From Methanobrevibacter thaueri (GTDB lineage: Archaea; Methanobacteriota; Methanobacteria; Methanobacteriales; Methanobacteriaceae): a stretch of DNA of 41,579 nucleotides. The notes beneath the pieces were generated by a model. It ran no database searches. It worked only from the letters and a program-made list of their open reading frames with translations, and had not been told where the DNA came from. The position numbers were made by a program, and so were the translations under genes. Below are positions 1 through 7,671 of the stretch, piece after piece. The stretch is from contig NZ_SUTK01000013.1 of assembly GCF_015062905.1 (NCBI RefSeq), forward strand, positions 1 to 41,579, given 5' to 3'. Numbering within the stretch: the stretch's first letter is position 1; each line of letters begins with the position of its first letter.

Positions 1-52
1 TGCCAAATATAGGGAGAGAATTAAAAAAAAAATAAGATTTGAGAATTATCGC

Positions 53-982
53 TTAAATCGGATCAATAATTCCCTTTTCAGTAATTATTCCAGTAATCAG
101 TTCTTTTGGAGTTATGTCAAAAGCTGGATTTATAACTTCGGTACCTTCAGGACAAATCCTTGCCCCACCATAATACCGTACTTCATCTCCATCTCTTTCT
201 TCAATAACTGTATCATAAATGTTGATTTCATTATCAAATGTTGAGTATGGTGCAGCCACATAAAACGGAATGTCATGATGTTTAGCAGCGAGAGCCACCA
301 TAAAAGAGCCGACCTTATTTACAACTCCTCCTTTTGCAATTCTATCCGCACCAATGACAACCTTATCAATCATGCCCTGTGACATCAGATATCCTGAAGC
401 AACATCAGGAATTAATTTAACTGGAATGTTCTCCTGTTGCATTTCCCACACGCTTAAGCTTGCGCCCTGTCCACGTGGACGAGTCTCATCACAAATCACG
501 TTTATGTTTTTACCTGCATCGCGTGCTGCTCTAAATACTCCCAAAGCGGTTCCATAATCAACACACGCAAGTGCTCCAGCATTACAGTGAGTTAAAACTG
601 TGTCTCCATCATCAATGACTTCAGCACCGAACTTTCCAATAGCCCTATTTGTTGCCATGTCTTCCTCATACATCTTAAGTGCTTCTGAAAGTGCATCATC
701 ACTATTCAATACTCTGTCAACTGCCCAGAACAGATTTACTGCTGTTGGCCTTGCCGCTTTAATTTCATCTGCAGCATCATCCAAATCAACACCTTCAATA
801 TCCGCCAATGCCATTGCAAAAGCGGCACTTACTCCAATAGCAGGAGCTCCGCGCACAGTCATATTCTTAATTGCCACTATAACATCCCGATAATCCTCAC
901 AGTAAACATAAGTCAACTCATCAGGAAGTTTTCTTTGATCAATAAGTTTTAATTTATTATCTTCCCATTCAAGTGTTTTCAT
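53..982 (-). CDS. mtnA: S-methyl-5-thioribose-1-phosphate isomerase (MtnA family)
   Basis: Isomerase of the eIF2B-alpha/MtnA fold, converting methylthioribose-1-phosphate to methylthioribulose-1-phosphate in salvage of methylthioadenosine. Visible family motifs are VRGAPAIGV near the N-terminus, HCNAGALA with the catalytic Cys, PRGQGASLSVWE, and IGADRI with the catalytic Asp. Length of about 309 residues is slightly short for the family but complete. The ATG at 982 is chosen because GGTG lies 5 bases upstream of it; a TTG 12 bases further up has no such site. The leader holds several perfect inverted repeats (described separately). A related family, ribose-1,5-bisphosphate isomerase, shares this fold, but the motifs fit MtnA better. 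Confidence 0.88.
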   Translation of the reverse strand: MKTLEWEDNKLKLIDQRKLPDELTYVYCEDYRDVIVAIKNMTVRGAPAIGVSAAFAMALADIEGVDLDDAADEIKAARPTAVNLFWAVDRVLNSDDALSEALKMYEEDMATNRAIGKFGAEVIDDGDTVLTHCNAGALACVDYGTALGVFRAARDAGKNINVICDETRPRGQGASLSVWEMQQENIPVKLIPDVASGYLMSQGMIDKVVIGADRIAKGGVVNKVGSFMVALAAKHHDIPFYVAAPYSTFDNEINIYDTVIEERDGDEVRYYGGARICPEGTEVINPAFDITPKELITGIITEKGIIDPI

Positions 983-1021
983 TTTAACACCCAATAATTT
1001 AAAAAAAAGTTTAAAAAATAT

Positions 1022-1146
1022 GAAGCATAATTAATGTTAGTTTCTAATTTTTGTTATGCAAAAATGCATAGAGTATTTATAATTATGCTTCCCGTCTAAT
1101 TTAATATCCAAAAATGGATTGATTAGAGATGTATTAAAAATACATC
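1022..1146. repeat. cluster of inverted repeats in the mtnA leader
   Basis: A perfect 12-bp inverted repeat (1022-1033 with 1080-1091, GAAGCATAATTA) encloses a 6-bp hairpin with an AAAA loop (1055-1070). Beside it lie a 5-bp hairpin, also with an AAAA loop (1106-1119), and a 7-bp hairpin GATGTAT/ATACATC with a 5-base loop (1128-1146). All are in the gap between ppaC and mtnA, 40 to 164 bases upstream of the mtnA start on the minus strand. They could be leader RNA structure, an attenuator or a small structured RNA. No known riboswitch class was recognised. Confidence 0.5.
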
Positions 1147-1230
1147 TACATAATACTTTTTCAATTATCCTTTATAAATTTTTAGAAAAAACCTTAAAAA
1201 AACATGATATTTAAGGCAACCTAAAATTAA

Positions 1231-2151
1231 TTAAGCATTCTCGGTCATGATAGGCACTACTTGTTTTTTACGGGAAACAACACCATCAAGTAATACGGTA
1301 TTGTCCTCAAGTATTACACCGTAAGCCTTTTCAACTAAACCGGCTTCCTTACCTAATGCGATGACTTGAGAATTGCTGTTTACAATGTCTGTAATCAAAA
1401 GCATGAACAAGTCCAAATCTTCCTCTTCAATGATTTTATTCATTCCTGCTTCCAATTCATCTTTCATGGCCATGACATCAGAAATATCCGCAGTATTCAC
1501 TTGATTAACAATTGATTTGACATCCTTAAAGTCTATTTGTTTTGCATCAAGGGACAGAATCTCGTCAATTGTGAAACTGCTTAAATCGGTACCTGCCTTA
1601 AGCATTTCCAATCCGTATTCTTCAGCATTGATTTCTGCAATTTCTGCAAGTTTTTCAACAGCAATTTTATCATCTTCAGTTGTAGTAGGTGATTTTAAAA
1701 GCAAAGTGTCTGAAATGATTGCAGACAGCATTAATGTAGCAATTTCCTTTGTAATTTCAACATCATTTTCTTCATATAACTTGCATAAAATTGTTTCGGT
1801 ACATCCTACAGGTTCAAATCTTAAAAACAATGGATATGAAGTTTCCAAAGCAAGTTTGTGGTGGTCAACAACTTTTAAAATGTTTGCATTTTCTAAGTTA
1901 TCGACTGACTCTGCAGGGGAGTTGTGATCCACAAGAATCACATTTGCATCATCTTCAACGCTTTCCAAAAGCTCAGGCGCTTCAATGCCCAAATAATTTA
2001 AGATAAATTCTGTTTCCTTATTGATATTTCCTAACCTATAAGCTTTAGCTTCGCTATTTCCTAATTCCTTTTCCAAGTTGGTCATTACCAAACTTGATGT
2101 GATTGAGTCACTATCTGGACTTTTATGTCCAAAAACAAAAGTTTCTACCAT
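1231..2151 (-). CDS. ppaC: manganese-dependent (family II) inorganic pyrophosphatase
   Basis: Cytoplasmic DHH-family pyrophosphatase hydrolysing PPi to phosphate. Diagnostic motifs: FGHKSPDSDSI at residues 7-17 (metal ligands), DHNSPAES near residue 75, the DHH motif in VDHHK near residue 95, and the C-terminal SRKKQVVP substrate-binding signature near residue 293. Length of 306 residues is normal for the family without CBS domains. GGAG sits 8 bases before the ATG. It is transcribed in the same direction as mtnA, but the 248-base gap with hairpins argues for separate units. Confidence 0.95.
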   Translation of the reverse strand: MVETFVFGHKSPDSDSITSSLVMTNLEKELGNSEAKAYRLGNINKETEFILNYLGIEAPELLESVEDDANVILVDHNSPAESVDNLENANILKVVDHHKLALETSYPLFLRFEPVGCTETILCKLYEENDVEITKEIATLMLSAIISDTLLLKSPTTTEDDKIAVEKLAEIAEINAEEYGLEMLKAGTDLSSFTIDEILSLDAKQIDFKDVKSIVNQVNTADISDVMAMKDELEAGMNKIIEEEDLDLFMLLITDIVNSNSQVIALGKEAGLVEKAYGVILEDNTVLLDGVVSRKKQVVPIMTENA

Positions 2152-2215
2152 ATTATTTCTCCTTTTTTAAATTATAACATTAACATAAACATTCAAACTA
2201 TTTTAAAATAATTAA

Positions 2216-2243
2216 TAATAGGATATGGGAACACATCCTATTA
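2216..2243 (-). terminator. hairpin terminator candidate after the GT39-like gene
   Basis: A perfect 9-bp inverted repeat (TAATAGGAT/ATCCTATTA, 10-base loop) begins 4 bases past the stop of the minus-strand membrane glycosyltransferase gene. On the minus strand it is followed by a T-rich stretch. Confidence 0.5.
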
Positions 2244-2246
2244 AGA

Positions 2247-3728
2247 TTAACCTTTATACTTCAGTATATAGAACTTGGTATTTTCAACTTTACCCACTTT
2301 CTCTTTTGAAACATCTTTAGGTAAATCTATATCAGAACCTTGACGATATGCAAGATAAACTGTTTTGTTCTCATACTTGTTGAAATCGTCAGGCATTAGG
2401 AACCTTGTGTCCTTATCATCATAAAACAGAGTAAAATCCTTAGCCTTTTCCCGCTCTCCAACCGAGAATCCTCCATAAACAATAGAATCATTCAATTGAT
2501 TATAGAAATGGACATACTTTACCATTCCATCAATGATAACAACAGAATTGTTGCTGTTGATACTTTGCAGGAATTCCTGATTTTTAACCAGTTTCTCATG
2601 ATTGTCAGATATTTCATTAACCTGGTCAGCTATATTCGCTACACTGAACAGCACTAAAATAATTACGACAGGTATTATGACCCTTTTAAGGTCAAATTTA
2701 GATATGTATATTGAAAGACATAACCATAATACTGCAGTTGCAGGAATAACGTATCTAACAATGAAAATAGGGTTGAATACGATTGATACGGTAACTCCAA
2801 CAAGGATTGTTCCAATGAACATTAAGGACCCGATTAGAACAATATCCGCATCCTCTTTTGATTTCCTATAATAAATCAGAATGCTAATAAATATTGCCAA
2901 AAATACGATTGCCAAAGCCAGATTTACGTAAAATTCGGCAGTGTCAGTGAATATTGATGCGAAAAACTGCACAAATGTTTCGAATGTAATTTCATCAATC
3001 CAATAACTGCCGGATACTGAGTTTATCTGTTTTAACAAGTATGGAACCCATGGGACAAAACATAAGATACCGAATACTGTTGATATAAGCCAATTTTTAA
3101 TTTGTGTTTTATTCTTAAGGAGCACATGCACCAACAATAACATATACAATAGAATTGATGGGATAGCAACAAAATAATGAGTATATGCCCCACAAACTGA
3201 GAAAAATGCCAATAAAATCCAACTTTTCAATGAAGGATTTCTTAAAATTTCACATGCGTATAAAAAGCTTACCACTAAAAACAACAGACCCCAAGGATAC
3301 ATTCTTGCAATTGAAAACATTGTGAAAAAGTCAGCCATAGTCAAAAGTGTAAATGCAAATAACCCTCCAACTAACCATCCATAATCCTTTCTGATTTTGG
3401 TTAGGGATATCACAAATATAATAACATATGGAACTACAGACACCATCTTCATTAAGGTAATCATGTCAAATGGAATATGAAGCCATTTAAACAGATACAC
3501 CGGCATCAAAGCAATGGCATAGTATAATGGGGGATGCACATCCTTAGCGGTTAAATGAACCATTTCTTTAAAGGAAATATTCAAAACACCTTGAGTAAAC
3601 CATTCGTCAATGTGTAAAAAAGGCTTTTGAATGATTAAAAATATCAATAGCCCCAATACAAATAGACTAAGAATAAACAAGGCTTTTCCCATATTATCTT
3701 TAAGTTTATCACCATTATTAATATTCAA
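2247..3728 (-). CDS. GT39-like multi-spanning membrane glycosyltransferase
   Basis: A 493-residue GT-C fold protein resembling the ArnT/PMT group (glycosyltransferase family 39), expected to move a sugar from a polyprenyl-phosphate donor to a surface glycan or protein. An N-terminal membrane segment (residues about 15-34) is followed by HIDEWFTQ with the acidic pair at 41-42 and DVHPPLYY near 63-70, both typical of the first luminal loop. About ten more hydrophobic segments follow, then a soluble C-terminal domain from about residue 385. The start is a TTG at 3728, preceded by GGTG 7 bases upstream; the first ATG is 12 codons inside and less well placed. Donor and acceptor cannot be read from sequence. 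Confidence 0.75.
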   Translation of the reverse strand: MNINNGDKLKDNMGKALFILSLFVLGLLIFLIIQKPFLHIDEWFTQGVLNISFKEMVHLTAKDVHPPLYYAIALMPVYLFKWLHIPFDMITLMKMVSVVPYVIIFVISLTKIRKDYGWLVGGLFAFTLLTMADFFTMFSIARMYPWGLLFLVVSFLYACEILRNPSLKSWILLAFFSVCGAYTHYFVAIPSILLYMLLLVHVLLKNKTQIKNWLISTVFGILCFVPWVPYLLKQINSVSGSYWIDEITFETFVQFFASIFTDTAEFYVNLALAIVFLAIFISILIYYRKSKEDADIVLIGSLMFIGTILVGVTVSIVFNPIFIVRYVIPATAVLWLCLSIYISKFDLKRVIIPVVIILVLFSVANIADQVNEISDNHEKLVKNQEFLQSINSNNSVVIIDGMVKYVHFYNQLNDSIVYGGFSVGEREKAKDFTLFYDDKDTRFLMPDDFNKYENKTVYLAYRQGSDIDLPKDVSKEKVGKVENTKFYILKYKG

Positions 3729-3960
3729 TTTATTTCACCTTAGAATTTAATTTATAATAATACAAGCAAAATAAGAAAAAATAATCTTATCAAATTATTG
3801 AGATATGGATATTTATGATTTTTATATAATTTATTTGTTTTGAAAGAATCATCTTTATGGCGAATCACACAATAATTTTTTAAAAAAGATAGGATTTTAA
3901 AATATTTAAAAAATAGAAATGCAAACATTTTCATTCGAAACAAATGTTTACCAAGCAAAT

Positions 3961-3975
3961 AAAAAAAAGTAAAAA
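3961..3975 (-). terminator. oligo-T terminator after nifB
   Basis: On the minus strand the nifB stop is followed within a few bases by a run of eight T residues, the usual archaeal termination signal. An 8-bp inverted repeat (AAACATTT/AAATGTTT, 3923-3949) lies just beyond it. Confidence 0.45.
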
Positions 3976-3977
3976 AT

Positions 3978-4844
3978 TTAGTAATGACTTTGAGGAGTCA
4001 TTCCTAAATGATGATCTTCGCTTTTCTTACCAGGTATTCCGTAAGCATCAGCTCTGCATTGAGTACATGCCCTGAATACAGGTATAATCTCTTCAACTTG
4101 TTCCCTGACAGATTCCATCATCATACAGTCAGGCCTTTCAAGGTCTTTCATTTTACCTAAAGGAATTAAAGGTAAAACATTCATCAAAGCAGCACCTCGT
4201 TTTTCGACTTCACGAGCGATTTCAACAATGTGCTCATCATTGACTGTTGGAATTAAAACTGAATTAACTTTAACAACCAATCCGTTAGCAGCTGCCTTTT
4301 CAACACCTTCCAATTGATTTTTGATTAAAATCTCAACAGCTTCACGACCCTTGTAAACTTTACCTTCATATTTGATGAATGAATAAATTTTCTCTGCAAT
4401 TTCAGGATCAACTGCATTAATTGTAACTGTTACGGAATTCACACCGAGTTCAGCTAATCTGTCTGCATATTTTGGAAGCAGAAGTCCATTTGTACTCATG
4501 CATTTTATTAAATCAGGCTGTTCTTCTGCTAATTTTTCAAAGAATTCAAATGTTTCTTCATTTGCAAGTGAATCTCCAGGTCCTGCAACTCCAACAACCG
4601 CAATAGGACCCTCTGCAGTAACATCATTAATATGAGTAATTGCATCATCAGGCTTCATTATACATCCTGCAACACCAGGTCTGTCTTCTTCATTGTTAAT
4701 ATCTCTTGTACAGAAATTACAAAAGATATTGCATTTAGGTGCTACCGGTACATGTGCTCTTCCGACTTTATCGTGCATTTTTTCATTAAAACATGGATGT
4801 GCCCTTGTTATATGTGCAAATCTTGAACCGTTATGTTCATTCAT
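3978..4844 (-). CDS. nifB: NifB-type radical SAM Fe-S cofactor biosynthesis protein
   Basis: Radical SAM enzyme that in nitrogen fixers builds the carbide-centred 8Fe precursor (NifB-co or L-cluster). Counting from the ATG at 4844, HPC is at residues 16-18, the radical SAM motif C38-x3-C42-x2-C45 lies in PVAPKCNIFCNFC, and the C-terminal CTQCRADAYGIPG signature is present. This is the short stand-alone form of archaea without a NifX domain (about 288 residues). An alternative ATG at 4871 would add 9 residues. No nitrogenase genes are visible in the window; instead nifB follows the mmp3-6-5-15-17 genes, suggesting it supplies a cluster for methyl-CoM reductase activation (inference). A TATA box between mmp17 and nifB suggests its own promoter. 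Confidence 0.9.
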   Translation of the reverse strand: MNEHNGSRFAHITRAHPCFNEKMHDKVGRAHVPVAPKCNIFCNFCTRDINNEEDRPGVAGCIMKPDDAITHINDVTAEGPIAVVGVAGPGDSLANEETFEFFEKLAEEQPDLIKCMSTNGLLLPKYADRLAELGVNSVTVTINAVDPEIAEKIYSFIKYEGKVYKGREAVEILIKNQLEGVEKAAANGLVVKVNSVLIPTVNDEHIVEIAREVEKRGAALMNVLPLIPLGKMKDLERPDCMMMESVREQVEEIIPVFRACTQCRADAYGIPGKKSEDHHLGMTPQSHY

Positions 4845-4898
4845 AATACCACAACTCCATAAATATAACATCTGTTAATTAGTATTGATACGAACAAA

Positions 4899-4906
4899 TA
4901 TATAAA
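4899..4906 (-). promoter_or_regulatory. TATA box for nifB
   Basis: TTTATATA on the minus strand lies in the 40-60 base gap after mmp17. A start site about 26 bases downstream would fall near 4876, just before the two candidate nifB ATGs. nifB can therefore be transcribed independently of the mmp genes. Confidence 0.45.
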
Positions 4907-4911
4907 GCTTT

Positions 4912-5472
4912 CTACATGCCATTATTTAATTCATCAATAAATTCATGGCATTTTTCAAGCCATTCATCCTTGATTAACTCATCAGTAGCTACAACTGCAA
5001 CAATATTTTCAGAAGACAAATCTTTAATGTTTTTAAAGCCTTCAGGCAATATTCTAAAGACTGCATCATAAATACGTCTTTGTAAATTAGAATGAGGGTC
5101 ATCAACAACAACGGAACTTAAGTCAGTGTAATCTCCCTTAATCTCAAGCTGGTATCTGTTGGGCTGGTAGATTTCATCCCTTGAAAATTGCATCCATAAG
5201 ATTTTCAAAATATTTGGAAGATAATTTTCATTGTCAACCAAAATCATGGTCTTATCGTTAGCTTTATCATAAGTTAAATTAGCAACATCCTCAAATCTAA
5301 TGACATTTGAAGTTTTTCTCATTTTAATAGCTAAGACAAATACAGGGTCATCAGGATTAACATAAGCCTTTAAATCATCAACAGAAGCACCTAAAACCAA
5401 ATCTTGAAAGATCTGTTTTATGATGATTTCATAAACTTCAGCTCCACGCTCATCATAGCATTCAACTAACAT
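4912..5472 (-). CDS. mmp17: methanogenesis marker protein 17
   Basis: Protein of about 186 residues found only in methanogens and relatives with methyl-CoM reductase. It begins with VECYDERGAEVYE and contains DPVFVLAIKMRKT, which I recognise as the marker 17 family. Family members have been found with McrC and other marker proteins in the ATP-driven methyl-CoM reductase activation complex (established knowledge). The ATG at 5472 is preferred because GGTGG sits about 6 bases before it; a GTG at 5481 would add three residues. It follows mmp15 by 19 bases and belongs to the same minus-strand operon. Confidence 0.85.
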   Translation of the reverse strand: MLVECYDERGAEVYEIIIKQIFQDLVLGASVDDLKAYVNPDDPVFVLAIKMRKTSNVIRFEDVANLTYDKANDKTMILVDNENYLPNILKILWMQFSRDEIYQPNRYQLEIKGDYTDLSSVVVDDPHSNLQRRIYDAVFRILPEGFKNIKDLSSENIVAVVATDELIKDEWLEKCHEFIDELNNGM

Positions 5473-5491
5473 CAAATCCACCCTTTAAATA

Positions 5492-6732
5492 TTATTTATC
5501 ATCTTGTCTGTGTCCCATTCCAGATACTAAAAGAGCCGCTCCAACAGCACCAATATGTTGAGAGTATTCAGGAACAATTACTTCGATTCCACCTAAGGTT
5601 TCACTTACAGCCTCAACAAGACCTGAAATCAAACTTGTTCCACCTACCTGAATCAATGGTTACGAATGTCAATTTCCTGAAGTTGTTGTTCATAAACTTG
5701 TTCAGAAACGGAGTGACATGCAGCAGCTGCAACATCAGCTTTGGAACCTCCTGCAGCAAGTGTGGTAACAAGGTCTTGAATACCGAATACGATACAGTAG
5801 GAGTTCAACATTGCCTTTCTCCAATCTCCCTGAACTGCCAATGGACCCAGTTCGGTAATGTCAACATCCAACCTACGGGAAGTCATGTCCAGGAATCTTC
5901 CTGATGCACCGGCACAGATACCACCCATGGTAAAGTTATCCGGAATACCGTTATTAACAGTGATTACCTTGTTATCCATACCACCAATATCCAAAACGGT
6001 TGCTTCACCTTTTTGACAATCTGCCAGATACACTGCACCTTTTGCATTAACGGACAATTCTTCCTGAATAAGTTCCGCTTTAAATTCCTGACCCATTGTG
6101 AATCTACCATAACCGGTAGTTCCAATACCGTCTAAGTCATCCCAGTCGTAATCAGTTTGACCGAAAGCTTCTGCAGCAGCAGTTTTTGCAGATTCGATAA
6201 TGTCTTTTGTGGCAGTCCAACCGGTTCCAATAACTTGATTGTTTTCCATAAGCACCGCTTTTGTAGTGGTTGAACCTGAGTCAAGTCCAAGAGTAAGGCC
6301 TTCTTGTTTTTCACGGGCAAGAATGCTTCTACGAGTTACGGTAGTAGCTAATGCTTCCATACGAATAAACAGTTCGTCAGCTTTTGTCCTTTCAGTGAAT
6401 GAATAGGTAACAACCGGAATACGAGTGTTATTTTGTATAAACCTTCTTACCTCATTTCTTACCAATGCCGCTTCGGCACACCTGAAACAAGTTGCAATAA
6501 ATACCGCATCAGGTCTTGATCTACCTTCTACAATAGCCATGGCTCTTGCAATCATCAATTTTAAACTTGAACTTTGAGCTGAAAAACCGAATTTTTCATA
6601 AGACTCGTCAATATAATCCAAATCGATTTCAGGAAGAACAATTTCAGCGCCAAACTTATTTGCCGCCTTTTCAATTTCCTTTTGAATTCCACTGTATTCT
6701 GTTCCGCATGAAACTAATGCAATTTTAACCAT
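5492..6732 (-). pseudogene. mmp15: methanogenesis marker protein 15, interrupted by a one-base frameshift
   Basis: ASKHA-fold protein related to activators of 2-hydroxyacyl-CoA dehydratases; one of the methanogenesis markers. Residues 1-359 read normally, with an N-terminal domain, LTLGLDSGSTTTKAV (phosphate-binding loop), IGTTGYGR, VLDIGG and GGICAGASGRF. The frame then hits TGA at 5653-5655. Adding one base at the GG of 5658-5659 (plus strand) restores an intact C-terminus: RNPLIQVGGTSLISGLVE, then PEYSQHIGAVGAALL, ending at the stop at 5492-5494. The repaired protein is about 413 residues, the expected family length. No slippery heptamer is visible, so programmed shifting is unlikely; a sequencing error or recent mutation is favoured. 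GGAGG precedes the ATG at 6732. Confidence 0.85.
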
Positions 6733-6733
6733 A

Positions 6734-7192
6734 TTATTCTTCCTCCTTAGCAGTTTCTTCAAGTGAATCCACAAAATCGTTGATTTGATTTACCATTGCA
6801 TAGGTTTCATCTTGATTTGTAGGATAATTTAATTCTAAAACAGGAATTCCCTTATTCCTAAGTAAAAATATTGATAATTCATTGGTTCTTGCACAACCAA
6901 TACAACCGAATCCATATGGAGCTCCATCTACAACAATTGCGGCCTCCGCTTCATCTATAAGTGGCCCAATAATTGCCATCCTTCCACGAACGCCTGAAGG
7001 AACTTCAATTGCAGCATATTTAAGTCCTTGAATTGGGTCGTCTTCTGTAATATTCATTGGAGGAGAATCAATCTCCGGGTCTTTTATTTTTTGCCTAATT
7101 TGTTTTTGTAAAACTAAAGGAGTATGACCTTTTCTTTCTAGCAAATCTGCCAGAATTAATGAGTTTGGTGGATAAACAGCGATTTTAACCAT
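6734..7192 (-). CDS. mmp5: methanogenesis marker protein 5
   Basis: A 152-residue methanogen-specific protein recognised by its start VKIAVYPPNSLILADLLER and the segment APYGFGCIGCARTNEL, with two closely spaced Cys that could bind metal. The precise role is unknown; it is consistently encoded with mmp3, mmp6, mmp15 and mmp17. GGTG precedes the ATG. The stop lies 2 bases before the mmp15 ATG, and its last codons contain the mmp15 ribosome binding site, so translation of the two is probably coupled. Confidence 0.85.
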   Translation of the reverse strand: MVKIAVYPPNSLILADLLERKGHTPLVLQKQIRQKIKDPEIDSPPMNITEDDPIQGLKYAAIEVPSGVRGRMAIIGPLIDEAEAAIVVDGAPYGFGCIGCARTNELSIFLLRNKGIPVLELNYPTNQDETYAMVNQINDFVDSLEETAKEEE

Positions 7193-7200
7193 ATTTTCAC

Positions 7201-7671
7201 CTATTCTTCTTTATCTAAACAATCATTCATGATTCTTTTAAATTCATCAACGCTAACTGGTTTTTTCTCTTCAATTTCTACATCTTTGCGCTCTTCCAAC
7301 GCATTTGCAACAAAACCAAGTATTCTGTACTCTTTTTCCATTTGATGGAAACCTTCTCGTGGACCGAATCGGTGACCTCTGCAACGTCTAGGGTCACCTG
7401 GAGCAAATCCTCTTTCTTTTGTGAAAATGTGGTTTGGATCAAGCTTTCTTATTTCCTCAATCGCCTTATAAACATCTGCACTTTTTCCACTAATCATAGA
7501 TCCATAACAAGTATTCTTTATTGTAAGCGGCAATCCAAGCATGTGAAACTCAGTGACAATTTCCTGTTCACTTACATGAGCTCCCGGCCCAATAAAAATC
7601 ATACGAGTAATTACATCCGGATCCCAATCTTCTGTACCTAAATCAGGACTCATTGTCAGATTCTGTGACAT
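7201..7671 (-). CDS. mmp6: methanogenesis marker protein 6
   Basis: A 156-residue methanogen marker protein with MIFIGPGAHVSEQEIV and the segment TIKNTCYGSMISGK characteristic of family 6. Function is unassigned. Its start overlaps the end of mmp3 by 29 bases, and it lies 8 bases upstream of mmp5, so the genes are one operon. The ATG at 7671 has GGAG about 9 bases upstream within mmp3; an internal ATG at 7653 has no visible binding site. Confidence 0.85.
   Translation of the reverse strand: MSQNLTMSPDLGTEDWDPDVITRMIFIGPGAHVSEQEIVTEFHMLGLPLTIKNTCYGSMISGKSADVYKAIEEIRKLDPNHIFTKERGFAPGDPRRCRGHRFGPREGFHQMEKEYRILGFVANALEERKDVEIEEKKPVSVDEFKRIMNDCLDKEE

Noticed and set aside
1022..1146. SAM or methylthioadenosine riboswitch of a known class
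   Set aside because: The conserved cores of known SAM riboswitch classes were not recognised; only simple AT-rich stems are present.
3752..3958. A possible 68-residue Lys/Phe-rich hydrophobic protein on minus between nifB and the GT39-like gene
   Set aside because: It starts with an unsupported TTG, has no ribosome binding site, and its composition is that of translated AT-rich spacer with T runs.
5640..5665. Programmed ribosomal frameshift in mmp15
   Set aside because: The bases before the stop (CGT AAC CAT TGA) give no slippery heptamer, and no stimulatory stem or pseudoknot was evident.
5635..5904. A plus-strand 89-residue frame overlapping the mmp15 frameshift
   Set aside because: It is opposite the conserved mmp15 frame, with no ribosome binding site or family likeness.
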